DNA from: CAYVQF01 sp964454015
Lineage (GTDB): Bacteria; Myxococcota_A; Bradymonadia; UBA4248
NCBI GenBank assembly: GCA_964454015.1
Contig: CAYVQF010000021.1
Location: forward strand, 14,397-78,396
Direction: 5' to 3'
DNA length: 64,000 bases
Positions 41,838 to 50,343 of this stretch are shown here, one piece after another. The notes under the pieces were generated by a model. It was not told the DNA's origin. It searched no databases and saw only the letters and a list, made by a program, of their open reading frames with translations. Both the position numbers and the translations under genes were made by a program. How positions within the stretch are numbered: the stretch's first letter is position 1; every line of letters starts with the position of its first letter.

Positions 41838-42022
41838 CCCCTTCACGAGGCTAACAGAGCGACATCCTTGCCGCGGCGACGCGTTCTGGGGCTCCGGCGC
41901 TGGCGCGGACCGATGCTGCCTGGACATTGGAGCCGTCACTCGTTAGAAAGGCGACGTTCATGGCCGCCGCGCTCGAGGCGGCGTGGCCCGACATGACTCC
42001 CTTTTGGTGTGGGTGATAGACG

Positions 42023-45000
42023 ATGACGGACTCGAAGAATCGCGGCTATGAGAAGGTCGAAACGTGGATCGACTTGGTGGCCAATGAGCACGAGGTGCTG
42101 GCCTATTGGCAGCAGGAAGGCATCTTCGACAAGTTGCGCGCGCGCAATGCCGACGGCGAGGTCTTCTCTTTCCTCGACGGTCCCATCACCGCCAACAACC
42201 CGATGGGTGTCCATCACGCCTGGGGGCGCACGCTGAAGGACGCCTTTCAGCGCTTCCACGCGATGCACGGGCGCGCCTTGCGTTATCAAAATGGCTTCGA
42301 CTGCCAAGGCCTGTGGGTCGAGGTGGAGGTCGAGAAGGAGCACGGGTTCCGCTCGAAGAAGGAGATCACCGACTTCGGGATCGACCGCTTCGTCGAGGCC
42401 TGCAAGGCGCGCGTGCGCAAGTACTCCGCCGTGCAGACGGAACAATCCATTCGCTTGGGGATGTGGATGGATTGGGACGACTCCTACTACACCATGTCCG
42501 ATGAAAACAATTATTGCATCTGGACTTTCCTGAAGAAGTGCTTCACCCGGGGCAAGATCTATCGCGGCTCCGACGTGATGCCTTGGTCGGGTCGCTCGGG
42601 TTCGGCTTACTCACAGATGGAGGTCATCGAGGGGCGCAAGCTGGTGGCCCACACCTCTCTCTTCGTCAAGTTCCCCCTCCGCGAACGCCCAGGCGAAAAC
42701 CTTTTGGTGTGGACCACGACGCCGTGGACGCTCACATCCAACGTGGCCGCGGCGGTCAACGTCGATCTGGATTACATCAAGTTGCGTTCGCGTCGCGACG
42801 GCGAGCTTTTCTATTTCGCGGCAGAGAACCTCAACTTCAAGCGCCTCGACAAGCAGTACAAAGAGAAGCGCTGGGTCGACGGGGTCCCGCGCCTCAAAAC
42901 CATCGCCCAGATCTTCAATGAGCGCGGTGGCTTCGATCTGGAAGGCACGGTCAAGGGCGCCGATCTCGTGGGCCTGAGCTACGTCGGCCCCTTCGACGAA
43001 TTGGAAGGGGCACAGCTCCCTGGCGGCTTTCCCTTCACCAACGCCGCCGTTGCCGACAGCGCCGTGACCGCGCACCGAGTCATCGACGGTGGTCGGGACT
43101 CGCACGGTGGCGCCGTGGTCGTGGCGGGCGAAGGTACGGGCATCGTGCACATCGCCCCGGGTTGCGGCGACGTCGACCACGAGCTGGGGGTGAAGCTTGG
43201 CCTCCCCATGGTCGCTCCCCTCGACGAAGCGGCGGCTTTCTTGCCACCCTTTGGCTTCCTCGCGGGTAAAAACGCCACTGCCCCTGAGACGGTGGAGCTC
43301 ATCGTCAACTATCTGAAAGAGCGGGGCACCCTGGTCGCGACGGAGCTCTACCCTCACGTCTATCCCCACTGCTGGCGTTCTGGCGAAGAGCTGGTCTTCA
43401 GGATGGTCGACGAGTGGTACATCAAGATGGATTGGCGCGACGAGATCATCAAAGTGGTGGACGACATCCGCTGGATCCCGGACTACGGCCGGGACCGTGA
43501 GATCGAGTGGCTGACCAACATGCGCGACTGGATGATTTCCAAGAAGCGCTTCTGGGGTTTGGCCCTACCCATTTGGGTCTGTGAGAAGTGCGAGCACTTC
43601 GAGGTGATCGGCTCACGGGAAGAGCTGCAAGAACGCGCCGTAGCGGGCTGGGACGTCTTCGACGGCCACTCTCCCCACCGACCGTGGATCGACGCCGTGA
43701 AAATCGCCTGCAGCCAATGCGGGGCCCAAGCCAGCCGCGTCGAAGACGTGGGCAATCCCTGGCTCGACGCCGGGATCGTGCCCTATTCGACGGTTCACTA
43801 TCGCTCGGACCGCGACACTTGGCGGAAGTGGATCCCTGCAGACCTGGTCCTGGAATGCTTCCCGGGTCAGTTTCGCAACTGGTTCTATTCCCTCCTCGCC
43901 CTGAGCACCATGATGGAGGGGATCGCCCCCTTCAAGAACCTCTTGGGGCATGCCTTGGTCCGTGACGGCGAAGGCAAAGAGATGCACAAGTCCACGGGGA
44001 ACGCCATCTGGTTCAACGACGCCGTCGAAGAGGTGGGCGCCGACGTGATGCGCTGGCTCTACGTGTGGCAGAACCCGGTGGTGAACTTGAACTTCAGCAT
44101 CGGCGATGGCGACAGCAACGCGAGCGGGGCCTGCCGCTCGCTGCGCGAGGTGCGCGGCGGCTTCATCAATACCCTCTGGAACACTTACGCCTTTTTCACC
44201 AACTACGCTCGCCTGGCGAGTTGGCGTCCGGGCGAGGGCGAAGCGCTGCCCTTTGCGGCGCGCCCCGAGTTCGACCGCTGGATTCTGACGGAGCTGCAGC
44301 AAAGCATCGGCGAGTGCCGCGCGGGCTTCAACGACTACGACACGCGGCGCGCCGCCATCGCCATCGAGGCTTTCGTCGATGACCTGTCGAACTGGTACGT
44401 GCGCCACAACCGACGGCGTTTCTGGAAGACCGAAGGCGACACGACCCAGTCCAACGCCGCCTTCGCTACCCTGTGGACCTGCCTCTATGACCTGACCCGG
44501 CTCATCGCGCCGATGATGCCCTTCTTGGCCGAGACCATGCACGCCAACCTGGTGCGCAGTGTCCTGCCCGATGCACCGTCTTCGGTGCACCTCGAGAGCT
44601 ACCCCCAGGAAGACCCGGCGCTGGTCGATGAGAGCCTGCGCGACGAGATGCGCGCCATCATGCGGATCACCAGCCTGGCCCTCTCGGCCCGGGACTGCCA
44701 GAAGCTCAAGGTGCGGCAGCCGCTCGCCAAACTGACCATTGGCCCCAACGACGCCGTGGAGCACCAAGCGGCCCTGCGCTTCACGTCCATGTTGTTGGAA
44801 GATCTCAACGTCAAGACGCTGCACGTCGAAGCGCCCGGGACCCCGAGCCCGCTGAGCTACGAAATCAAGCTCAACTTCAAGACCCTGGGTCCGCGCTATG
44901 GCAAGCAGATGAAGGCCATCAGCGCCGCCCTGGAGTCGGTGCGTGAGCCGTTGCTGGCCGCGGTCAAGGCCGAGTCCCCCTACACCTTCTTCGTTGAAGG

Positions 45001-45376
45001 CGGCCAGGTCACCCTCGACAAAGAAGACGTGCTCTTGGTCGCCCAAGCGTCACCGGACCTCGCCGTCGCTGAAGAGAAGGGGACCTGGGTCGCCCTGGAC
45101 ACCCACCTCGACGACGCGCTGCGGACAGAAGGGATGATGCGCGACCTCCTGCGCCGGCTGCAAATGCTGCGCAAGGAGATCGGCTTGGAGGTCGAAGACC
45201 GCATCGCCGTGCATTGGCACAGCACCTCCCCGGCCCTCCAAGCGGTCTTCGCGACCTGGGATGCCTACATCGCGGACGAGCTCTTGGCGCAACTCGAAGC
45301 ACAACCCGAGGGCGACGGCGGACACCACCTCGACATCGAAGGTGAGCGTCTGTGGCTTCGCATCACGAAAATCTGA
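42023..45376 (+). CDS. ileS: isoleucyl-tRNA synthetase, divergent type
   Basis: 1117 aa class I synthetase. Overall IleRS/ValRS order is clear: catalytic domain with insertion and editing domain (VWTTTPWTLTSNVAAAVN), GWDVFDG and WFYSLLALSTMMEG, then the anticodon domain. The signature motifs are altered: HIGH aligns with GVHH (residues 62-65, before AWGRTLKD) and KMSKS with EMHKS (653-657). Long IleRS of this variant type occur in several bacterial phyla. Ile specificity is inferred from the editing and anticodon regions and the presence of a separate ValRS at 50.3-53.2 kb. A weak promoter TGGACA-16-TTAGAA lies at 41921-41948. The HAD gene follows 5 nt later. Confidence 0.85.
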   Translation: MTDSKNRGYEKVETWIDLVANEHEVLAYWQQEGIFDKLRARNADGEVFSFLDGPITANNPMGVHHAWGRTLKDAFQRFHAMHGRALRYQNGFDCQGLWVEVEVEKEHGFRSKKEITDFGIDRFVEACKARVRKYSAVQTEQSIRLGMWMDWDDSYYTMSDENNYCIWTFLKKCFTRGKIYRGSDVMPWSGRSGSAYSQMEVIEGRKLVAHTSLFVKFPLRERPGENLLVWTTTPWTLTSNVAAAVNVDLDYIKLRSRRDGELFYFAAENLNFKRLDKQYKEKRWVDGVPRLKTIAQIFNERGGFDLEGTVKGADLVGLSYVGPFDELEGAQLPGGFPFTNAAVADSAVTAHRVIDGGRDSHGGAVVVAGEGTGIVHIAPGCGDVDHELGVKLGLPMVAPLDEAAAFLPPFGFLAGKNATAPETVELIVNYLKERGTLVATELYPHVYPHCWRSGEELVFRMVDEWYIKMDWRDEIIKVVDDIRWIPDYGRDREIEWLTNMRDWMISKKRFWGLALPIWVCEKCEHFEVIGSREELQERAVAGWDVFDGHSPHRPWIDAVKIACSQCGAQASRVEDVGNPWLDAGIVPYSTVHYRSDRDTWRKWIPADLVLECFPGQFRNWFYSLLALSTMMEGIAPFKNLLGHALVRDGEGKEMHKSTGNAIWFNDAVEEVGADVMRWLYVWQNPVVNLNFSIGDGDSNASGACRSLREVRGGFINTLWNTYAFFTNYARLASWRPGEGEALPFAARPEFDRWILTELQQSIGECRAGFNDYDTRRAAIAIEAFVDDLSNWYVRHNRRRFWKTEGDTTQSNAAFATLWTCLYDLTRLIAPMMPFLAETMHANLVRSVLPDAPSSVHLESYPQEDPALVDESLRDEMRAIMRITSLALSARDCQKLKVRQPLAKLTIGPNDAVEHQAALRFTSMLLEDLNVKTLHVEAPGTPSPLSYEIKLNFKTLGPRYGKQMKAISAALESVREPLLAAVKAESPYTFFVEGGQVTLDKEDVLLVAQASPDLAVAEEKGTWVALDTHLDDALRTEGMMRDLLRRLQMLRKEIGLEVEDRIAVHWHSTSPALQAVFATWDAYIADELLAQLEAQPEGDGGHHLDIEGERLWLRITKI

Positions 45377-45381
45377 GGCCG

Positions 45382-46272
45382 ATGGTCGCCAGCTCCAGCA
45401 CTTCCCCCGGTACGACGCCGCTGCGCATGGGCGCGGTGCCGTGGATCGACGCCGGCCATGCCGTCACCAGCTATACGGCCATCCTCCTCGATGCCTACGG
45501 GGTTCTGGTCGACGCCTCTGGCGTGATCGCTGGGGCTACGGCCTTCATCGACCACCTCAACGCCCAGGGCAAGCCCTACTACATCCTGACCAACGACGCC
45601 GCGCGCCTGCCGCAGAGCTGCGCCGAATTCTACCAGTGCCATGGTTTGGCCATCGCGCCCGAGCGCATCATCACCGCGGGCTCGCTCCTGGCGCCCTACT
45701 TCGCCCAACACGGCCTACACGGAGCTCGCTGCGTGGTCCTCGGCCCCCGTGACGCCAGCACCTACGTCCGTGAGGCCGGCGGCGTGGTCGTTGCGCCCGA
45801 CGAAAGAGAGAGCGTCGATGTCGTCGTGGTCTGCGCCACGGAACGCGAGATGGTGCCCCAAATCGACGCGGCGCTCTCCATGTGTGGCCGCAAGCTGGAA
45901 GCCGGCGGCCCGCCACCCCAGATCCTCTTGCCCAACCCGGACATCATCTACCCCAAGGGCGACGGCGCCTTTGGCATCACGGCAGGTGCCGTAGCGGCCA
46001 TGCTGGAGATCGCCTTGCGCGCCCGCTTCCCTCACGCCGAGGTGCGCGCCCATCCCATGGGCAAACCCTATGCGCCCATCTTCGAAGCGGCCATCGCCGC
46101 CGCCGGGACGCGCCGAGTCCTCCACATTGGGGACCAAATCGACACCGACGTCGAAGGCGCCTGGGGCGTGGGCATCGACTGCGCCCTCGTCGCCACAGGC
46201 GTCGCGCGCCTCGACGACGACGTTCGCATCACCCGCGCCCCGACCTACCGCCTCAGAGATCTGCGCCTCTAA
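45382..46272 (+). CDS. HAD-IIA family sugar-phosphatase-like protein
   Basis: 296 aa. NagD/HAD-IIA pattern: nucleophile in ILLDAYGVLVD, where Y takes the place of the second Asp as in the TIGR01459-like branch; motif II YYILTNDAARLP; a C2 cap; and motif III/IV MGKPYAPIFEAA and HIGDQIDTDVEGAWGVG. Predicted to remove phosphate from a small metabolite. ATG 45382 follows the ileS stop by 5 nt with GAGG before it, so the two are cotranscribed; ATG 45427 is an alternative start. Confidence 0.82.
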   Translation: MVASSSTSPGTTPLRMGAVPWIDAGHAVTSYTAILLDAYGVLVDASGVIAGATAFIDHLNAQGKPYYILTNDAARLPQSCAEFYQCHGLAIAPERIITAGSLLAPYFAQHGLHGARCVVLGPRDASTYVREAGGVVVAPDERESVDVVVVCATEREMVPQIDAALSMCGRKLEAGGPPPQILLPNPDIIYPKGDGAFGITAGAVAAMLEIALRARFPHAEVRAHPMGKPYAPIFEAAIAAAGTRRVLHIGDQIDTDVEGAWGVGIDCALVATGVARLDDDVRITRAPTYRLRDLRL

Positions 46273-46335
46273 AGCCGAGCGCGCGCGCTTTGGGCCCGAT
46301 GCGCGCTGCAGTCAGCACGGCGTGCGCAGGGCGGC

Positions 46336-47616
46336 TCAGTCTTGGTCTTGTCCCACGGGTCCATCCAGGCGCGGCGAGCGTCCGCGCAGGACCTCATAGG
46401 CGACCCGGTTGCCGTACTGAGCCGCGCGGGAGAGCGAAGAATAGCTCAAAAACTCGAGCTCCGCCGCGTGCTTGAGACTGTTGGGGACGGAGGCGCGGTG
46501 GTAGCGATTGGCAGCCACGTCGTGCAGGAGCGCCGCGAGGGCAGCATCACCGGCGCCGCTGGTGTTGCACAGGCGCTCTGGTCCACCCAGATAAGGGTGG
46601 ATGTGGCTGAAGATCTGGAGGGGGCGATGACAGTCGCGCCGCCGCACCAGCCGGGAATACTCCCAGCGGTTGTAGTCGGGGATGGACTTGGAGACGATGG
46701 CCTCGCGGGTGAGGCGTTTGACCGAGTCGTCGGTGTAACCCGCCAAGGTCAGGCCGCGCGATCCCTCGGTGACCACGGCCACATCGACCCAATCGAGGAG
46801 CTTGCGGCAGGCCAAGAGTGGATCCGATTCGTCCGTGAGGGCCTCGGCTTCACGCGCGTTCATGGCGGCGATGGTGACGTAGCCGTCGAGGAGGTCGATG
46901 AGCTCTTTGCGCATCCGCCGCACCAGGGTCGCCGTCCCCAGGCCAAAAGCGATGGGGACATCCGCGGCATGGGCGACCTCCATCAGACGCATGGCAGCTT
47001 GGGCGATGGGTCGATCCGGGTTGGCCAGGCAGTAAAGGGAGGTCAAAGCGACCGAAGCGCCTTGAACCACCTCTAGGGGGATCGCCTCGGCCGGGTAATC
47101 TCCTGAAGCCCCAGGTGAGACGGCAAAGGAACGCTCGCCGTCGGGGGTGAAGCAGGTCACGGCGGTCCCCACTTGGCCGCTGACGGGGATGAGGTGGTCG
47201 AGGGAGAGGGCTTTGGGCGACTGGGCAACGTAGGCAAAAGCCGCGCTGTGGGGCGCGATGCTCTCGGGGATGGTCCCCAACAAGATAGCCGGCTCACCGC
47301 TGAGGTGGGTGAAGTTGCTCAAGGTGTTGGCCACGGTGCCGCCGGCGGCGTAGCGCCAGCGCAACCCCGCCGCGCGAATTTTGCTCAAGAGCACCTCGAG
47401 CATCTCCGGCGCAAAATGCACCGACTCCCCGGGGATGAGCCCGAGGTCGTGGAGCAGATCCAGCGGGCAGGCTTGGATCTCGAGGTCGACGAGGACCTCG
47501 TCGAGGCCTACGGCATACCAACTGGGTTCGGTCTGCACGTCGACCCCGGCCACCACGGTGCGCTTCTCAGTGACGGGAAAGTAGTACTTGGCTTCGCGTG
47601 GTCCTGGGAATTGCAC
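46336..47616 (-). CDS. gsk: inosine-guanosine kinase
   Basis: 426 aa PfkB-family kinase very like E. coli Gsk (434 aa) over its whole length: QFPGPREAKYYFPV at the start, YAVGLDEVLVDLEI, AGGTVANTLSN, SPGASGDYPAEAIP, NAREAEALTDESDPLLA, YSRLVRRRDC, SHIHPYLGGPE, the catalytic NTSGAGDAALAALLHD and NSLKHAAE. It phosphorylates inosine and guanosine to IMP and GMP for purine salvage. GTG 47616 gives the family N-terminus with GAGAGG 8 nt upstream; GTG 47625 is also in frame. It converges with the HAD gene. Confidence 0.93.
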   Translation of the reverse strand: MQFPGPREAKYYFPVTEKRTVVAGVDVQTEPSWYAVGLDEVLVDLEIQACPLDLLHDLGLIPGESVHFAPEMLEVLLSKIRAAGLRWRYAAGGTVANTLSNFTHLSGEPAILLGTIPESIAPHSAAFAYVAQSPKALSLDHLIPVSGQVGTAVTCFTPDGERSFAVSPGASGDYPAEAIPLEVVQGASVALTSLYCLANPDRPIAQAAMRLMEVAHAADVPIAFGLGTATLVRRMRKELIDLLDGYVTIAAMNAREAEALTDESDPLLACRKLLDWVDVAVVTEGSRGLTLAGYTDDSVKRLTREAIVSKSIPDYNRWEYSRLVRRRDCHRPLQIFSHIHPYLGGPERLCNTSGAGDAALAALLHDVAANRYHRASVPNSLKHAAELEFLSYSSLSRAAQYGNRVAYEVLRGRSPRLDGPVGQDQD

Positions 47617-47800
47617 AGCGCACACCTCTCTTGGGGGTCACCCTAGGGCGAACCGCGATAGGCCAGGCAGGGTAAGGTCCTTTGTCTCCCGATGCAACCA
47701 AGATCGGACGCGTGGCTCCCCCCAGCGGCGCTCGCCCATGCACCGCAACGCCGCACGCTTTCTCTACCTCGGCGCGCTTGGCGCGCGCCCCATACCCCAC

Positions 47801-47842
47801 CAAAAAAGTCAGCTACCGCTCTGGTAGAGCTTCAAGCGGTAG
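47801..47842 (-). terminator. terminator of valS-fabH-dnaC-like operon
   Basis: On the minus strand CTACCGCT pairs with AGCGGTAG (47835-47842 with 47813-47820), 14-nt loop, then CTGAC and TTTTTT (47802-47807). The left arm lies inside the last codons of the DnaC-like gene. Confidence 0.7.
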
Positions 47843-48627
47843 TCGCTCCCGATGAGCGACATGGGCTCGCACATCTGGTAAATCCGGCTCTCGGCGCGCT
47901 CGCCGATGCGGTCGTCGAGGGCGTCGGCCTTGGCCCCGCTGGGCTGCATGGCCTTGGGAAAGTAGTTGGAGGCAAAGAGCGTGGTCAGCGAGGTGTCGTT
48001 GTAGCGCCGGGTGATGAGCTCGTCGACGATGCGCAGCTCAAAGTCATTGCAGCGACCTTTCCCGAGCTCGTCGATGGCCAAGACGGGCACCTTGACCAGG
48101 GGCTCGAGGATCTCGGCCTCGGAGCGGTTCTCCGCATAGAGCTTGCGCAGCTCCCCGAGGAGGTGGCTGAACTCGATGTAACGACAGGCGACCCCCATCT
48201 CCAGGCTCATATAGCGCAGCATGGCGACCAAGAGGTGGGTCTTGCCGGTGCCGACCCCGCCGACCAACAAATAGCCTCGGGCTCCGGGTCTGAAACGCGC
48301 CAAGTAGGCACCAATCGCTTCGAGCAATGGCCCGTGATTGGCCTGGTGGGGGATGAAGGTTTCGAGGCTGGCCTCGGCATAACGCGCCGGAACGCGCGCC
48401 TGATTGAAGCGCTCGATGCGGCGGTCCAGCGACGCCCCCGGGCACGGCCTCAAGGTGCGGTAGCCCCGGGCATCGTAGCTGGCGAGGTGCGCTGTCCCTT
48501 GGCAGAGCGGGCAGTGGTCGATGTTGATGGCCGGGCGCTCTGCCACGGCCCACGCCCCTTGGGCGCGAACCAAGGGCTGGCCAACCTTGGCGAGCAAACA
48601 CTGGGTGAGATCATGGGGAGCGCTCAT
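47809..48627 (-). CDS. DnaC/DnaI-like AAA+ helicase loader
   Basis: 272 aa. N-terminal zinc-binding-like residues C39-x2-C42 and C62, then an AAA+ ATPase: Walker A GGVGTGKTH (123-131), Walker B VLAIDELGKG (182-191), and SNYFP as sensor 1, followed by an Arg-rich IGERAESRI segment. This is the DnaC/DnaI/IstB-type layout; with no transposase nearby and a conserved partner upstream, a replicative helicase loader is favoured over IstB. ATG 48627, 15 nt after the preceding gene. It is last in the valS-fabH unit. Confidence 0.82.
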   Translation of the reverse strand: MSAPHDLTQCLLAKVGQPLVRAQGAWAVAERPAINIDHCPLCQGTAHLASYDARGYRTLRPCPGASLDRRIERFNQARVPARYAEASLETFIPHQANHGPLLEAIGAYLARFRPGARGYLLVGGVGTGKTHLLVAMLRYMSLEMGVACRYIEFSHLLGELRKLYAENRSEAEILEPLVKVPVLAIDELGKGRCNDFELRIVDELITRRYNDTSLTTLFASNYFPKAMQPSGAKADALDDRIGERAESRIYQMCEPMSLIGSDYRLKLYQSGS

Positions 48628-48642
48628 CGGACCTCGTCGCAG

Positions 48643-49287
48643 TTAGGGACCCACATCCAACAAAGCATGCACGGCGAAGTGACGCAAGAGGGCTGCCTCG
48701 AAGTGCGCCTGCACATAGGCGGCCGCGCCTTCTGGGCTCATCTGGGCCGCGCGCGCTTGGCATTGGCGCTGGCTCTCATGTCGCAGGTGCCCACACTCAC
48801 CCTTTGGCAAGGCAGCCTCCAGCTCCACCATGATCTGCCGGCGCACCCGCAGCCATAATGCCGTGGGATCCACCCCCTCTTCAATCTGCGCGCGGTGCAG
48901 GCTGACCCAGGCGCGGCGCAAGACCCGCTTGGCCGCGGCCGGCGTGTCGCCCTGCGTCCCCAAACGCTCGATGAGGGCGCAGTAACGCGCCACGGCCGGC
49001 GCGGCAGCGGGCGCATCAGCGCCCCGAGCGGGGTGGGCCTGGTGGTAGGCCTTGATGGCCGCCTCCACCTCGCGGCTGAAAGCGGCGAGGGTGCGCGGGG
49101 TGGTCGTCGCGCGCGCCAGCGCACGATCCAAGGCGCGGATCACCGCGTCGGCCGGCACGCCGCTCTCTTCCCACTGCAGCACCACCGCCTGATCCCGCGG
49201 CGAGAGGTTGAGACCCGCGCCAAGGTTGTGCCCTTTCCAAGCCTCGAGGGCGGCGAGGAAGGCCGCCGATGGACGCGACTCATGCAT
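48643..49287 (-). CDS. hypothetical protein, possible helicase-loading partner
   Basis: 214 aa, helical, no domain I recognise with certainty. Residues 25-80 (LSPRDQAVVLQWEESGVPADAVIRALDRAL) resemble the small helical modules of primosome and DnaD-like proteins. The C-terminal half is rich in Arg/Ala helices with one Cys pair region (GECGHLRHESQRQCQAR). ATG 49287 overlaps the fabH stop by 8 nt, and the DnaC-like gene follows by 15 nt, which suggests it acts with the loader. That role is inference from neighbourhood. Confidence 0.6.
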   Translation of the reverse strand: MHESRPSAAFLAALEAWKGHNLGAGLNLSPRDQAVVLQWEESGVPADAVIRALDRALARATTTPRTLAAFSREVEAAIKAYHQAHPARGADAPAAAPAVARYCALIERLGTQGDTPAAAKRVLRRAWVSLHRAQIEEGVDPTALWLRVRRQIMVELEAALPKGECGHLRHESQRQCQARAAQMSPEGAAAYVQAHFEAALLRHFAVHALLDVGP

Positions 49288-50299
49288 GCTGCGCCGACCA
49301 CCGCAACAGGGCGCCGCCCCAAGTGAAGCCAGAGCCAAACGCCACCAACGCGAGCAAGGCCCCCGGAAAGATCCGCCCGGCGGCCACGGCCTGATCGAGG
49401 GCGATGGGGATCGACGCCGCCGTGGTGTTGCCCACCAGAGCGATATTGGTGAGCACCTTCTCGGGGGCGATCTCTAGCATGCGCCCCAGCAACTCGGTGA
49501 TGCGCTGATTGGCCTGATGTGGCACCAAAAAATCGATGGCGGCCACCTCGAGACCCGCCGCGTCGAGGAGGCCTTGGGTGCACTCGCGCATCCGGGTGAC
49601 GGCGTGGCGAAAGACCGTGCGCCCGTTCATGCGAGGCAGGTGGATGCCTTCGGCCAACAAGTCCGGGCTGACGCGCTGCGGGAAGCGAGACGACGCCGGA
49701 CCCTCGCACCACAGTTCGCGGGCGTGGGCGCCTTCGGCCCAGACCTGCGTGGCCACGACCCCACGCACGTCTTCGGCGCAGGCCTCGAGGACGACTGCCC
49801 CGGCGCCATCACCGAAGAGCACCGCCAGGTCCCGCCCTGCTGGCGAAAAATCGAGGCCCGTGGACTGCAACTCAGCCCCGATGAGGAGGACGCAGCGGTG
49901 GACGCCAGCGCGGATGAGGGCGTCGGCGACTTGCAGGCCGTACACGAAGCCCGCGCATTGGTTGCGCAGATCGTAGGCCGCTATCGGCGGACCGCCCAGG
50001 GCGGACTGCACCAAGCACGCGCAACCGGGAAAGGTGTAGTCAGGCGAAAGGGTGGCGAAGAGGATGGCGTCAACATCGCTCACCTGGCGTCGGGCGGCGC
50101 CCAGGGCGCGCTCGGCGGCAATGGTCCCCATGACCGAAGCGGTCTCACCAGGCGCCGCATAGTGGCGCGCCTCGATGCCCGTGCGCGTGCGGATCCACTC
50201 GGGATCCGCGCCGCAGATGGCCGCGAGCTCAGCGTTGCTCACCACCCGCTTGGGTAGATAATGGCCAGTACCGGTGATCCGTGCGGCCAGGGCGGGCAT
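49280..50299 (-). CDS. fabH: beta-ketoacyl-ACP synthase III
   Basis: 339 aa. KAS III with the Cys-His-Asn triad: C115 in LRNQCAGFVYG, H261 in VPHQANQRI and N291 in VGNTTAASIP. N-terminal RITGTGHYLPKRVVSN and ADPEWIRTRTGIEARHYA are standard. It condenses acetyl- or branched acyl-CoA with malonyl-ACP to start fatty acid synthesis. It lies 44 nt downstream of valS and overlaps the next gene. No other fab gene is adjacent, so this may be a stand-alone or paralogous copy. Confidence 0.92.
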   Translation of the reverse strand: MPALAARITGTGHYLPKRVVSNAELAAICGADPEWIRTRTGIEARHYAAPGETASVMGTIAAERALGAARRQVSDVDAILFATLSPDYTFPGCACLVQSALGGPPIAAYDLRNQCAGFVYGLQVADALIRAGVHRCVLLIGAELQSTGLDFSPAGRDLAVLFGDGAGAVVLEACAEDVRGVVATQVWAEGAHARELWCEGPASSRFPQRVSPDLLAEGIHLPRMNGRTVFRHAVTRMRECTQGLLDAAGLEVAAIDFLVPHQANQRITELLGRMLEIAPEKVLTNIALVGNTTAASIPIALDQAVAAGRIFPGALLALVAFGSGFTWGGALLRWSAQHA

Positions 50300-50343
50300 A
50301 GGGGCTCCTCCGATAGGGCATGACAGCCGTTGCGCTGGGCGCG

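Noticed and set aside
41838..42022. T-box riboswitch before ileS (and likewise before valS)
   Set aside because: No T-box TGGNACC bulge, specifier loop or terminator arrangement could be seen in either leader.
47809..48627. IstB transposition helper protein
   Set aside because: The ATPase resembles IstB, but no IstA transposase or terminal inverted repeats are near and the gene is embedded in a housekeeping operon.
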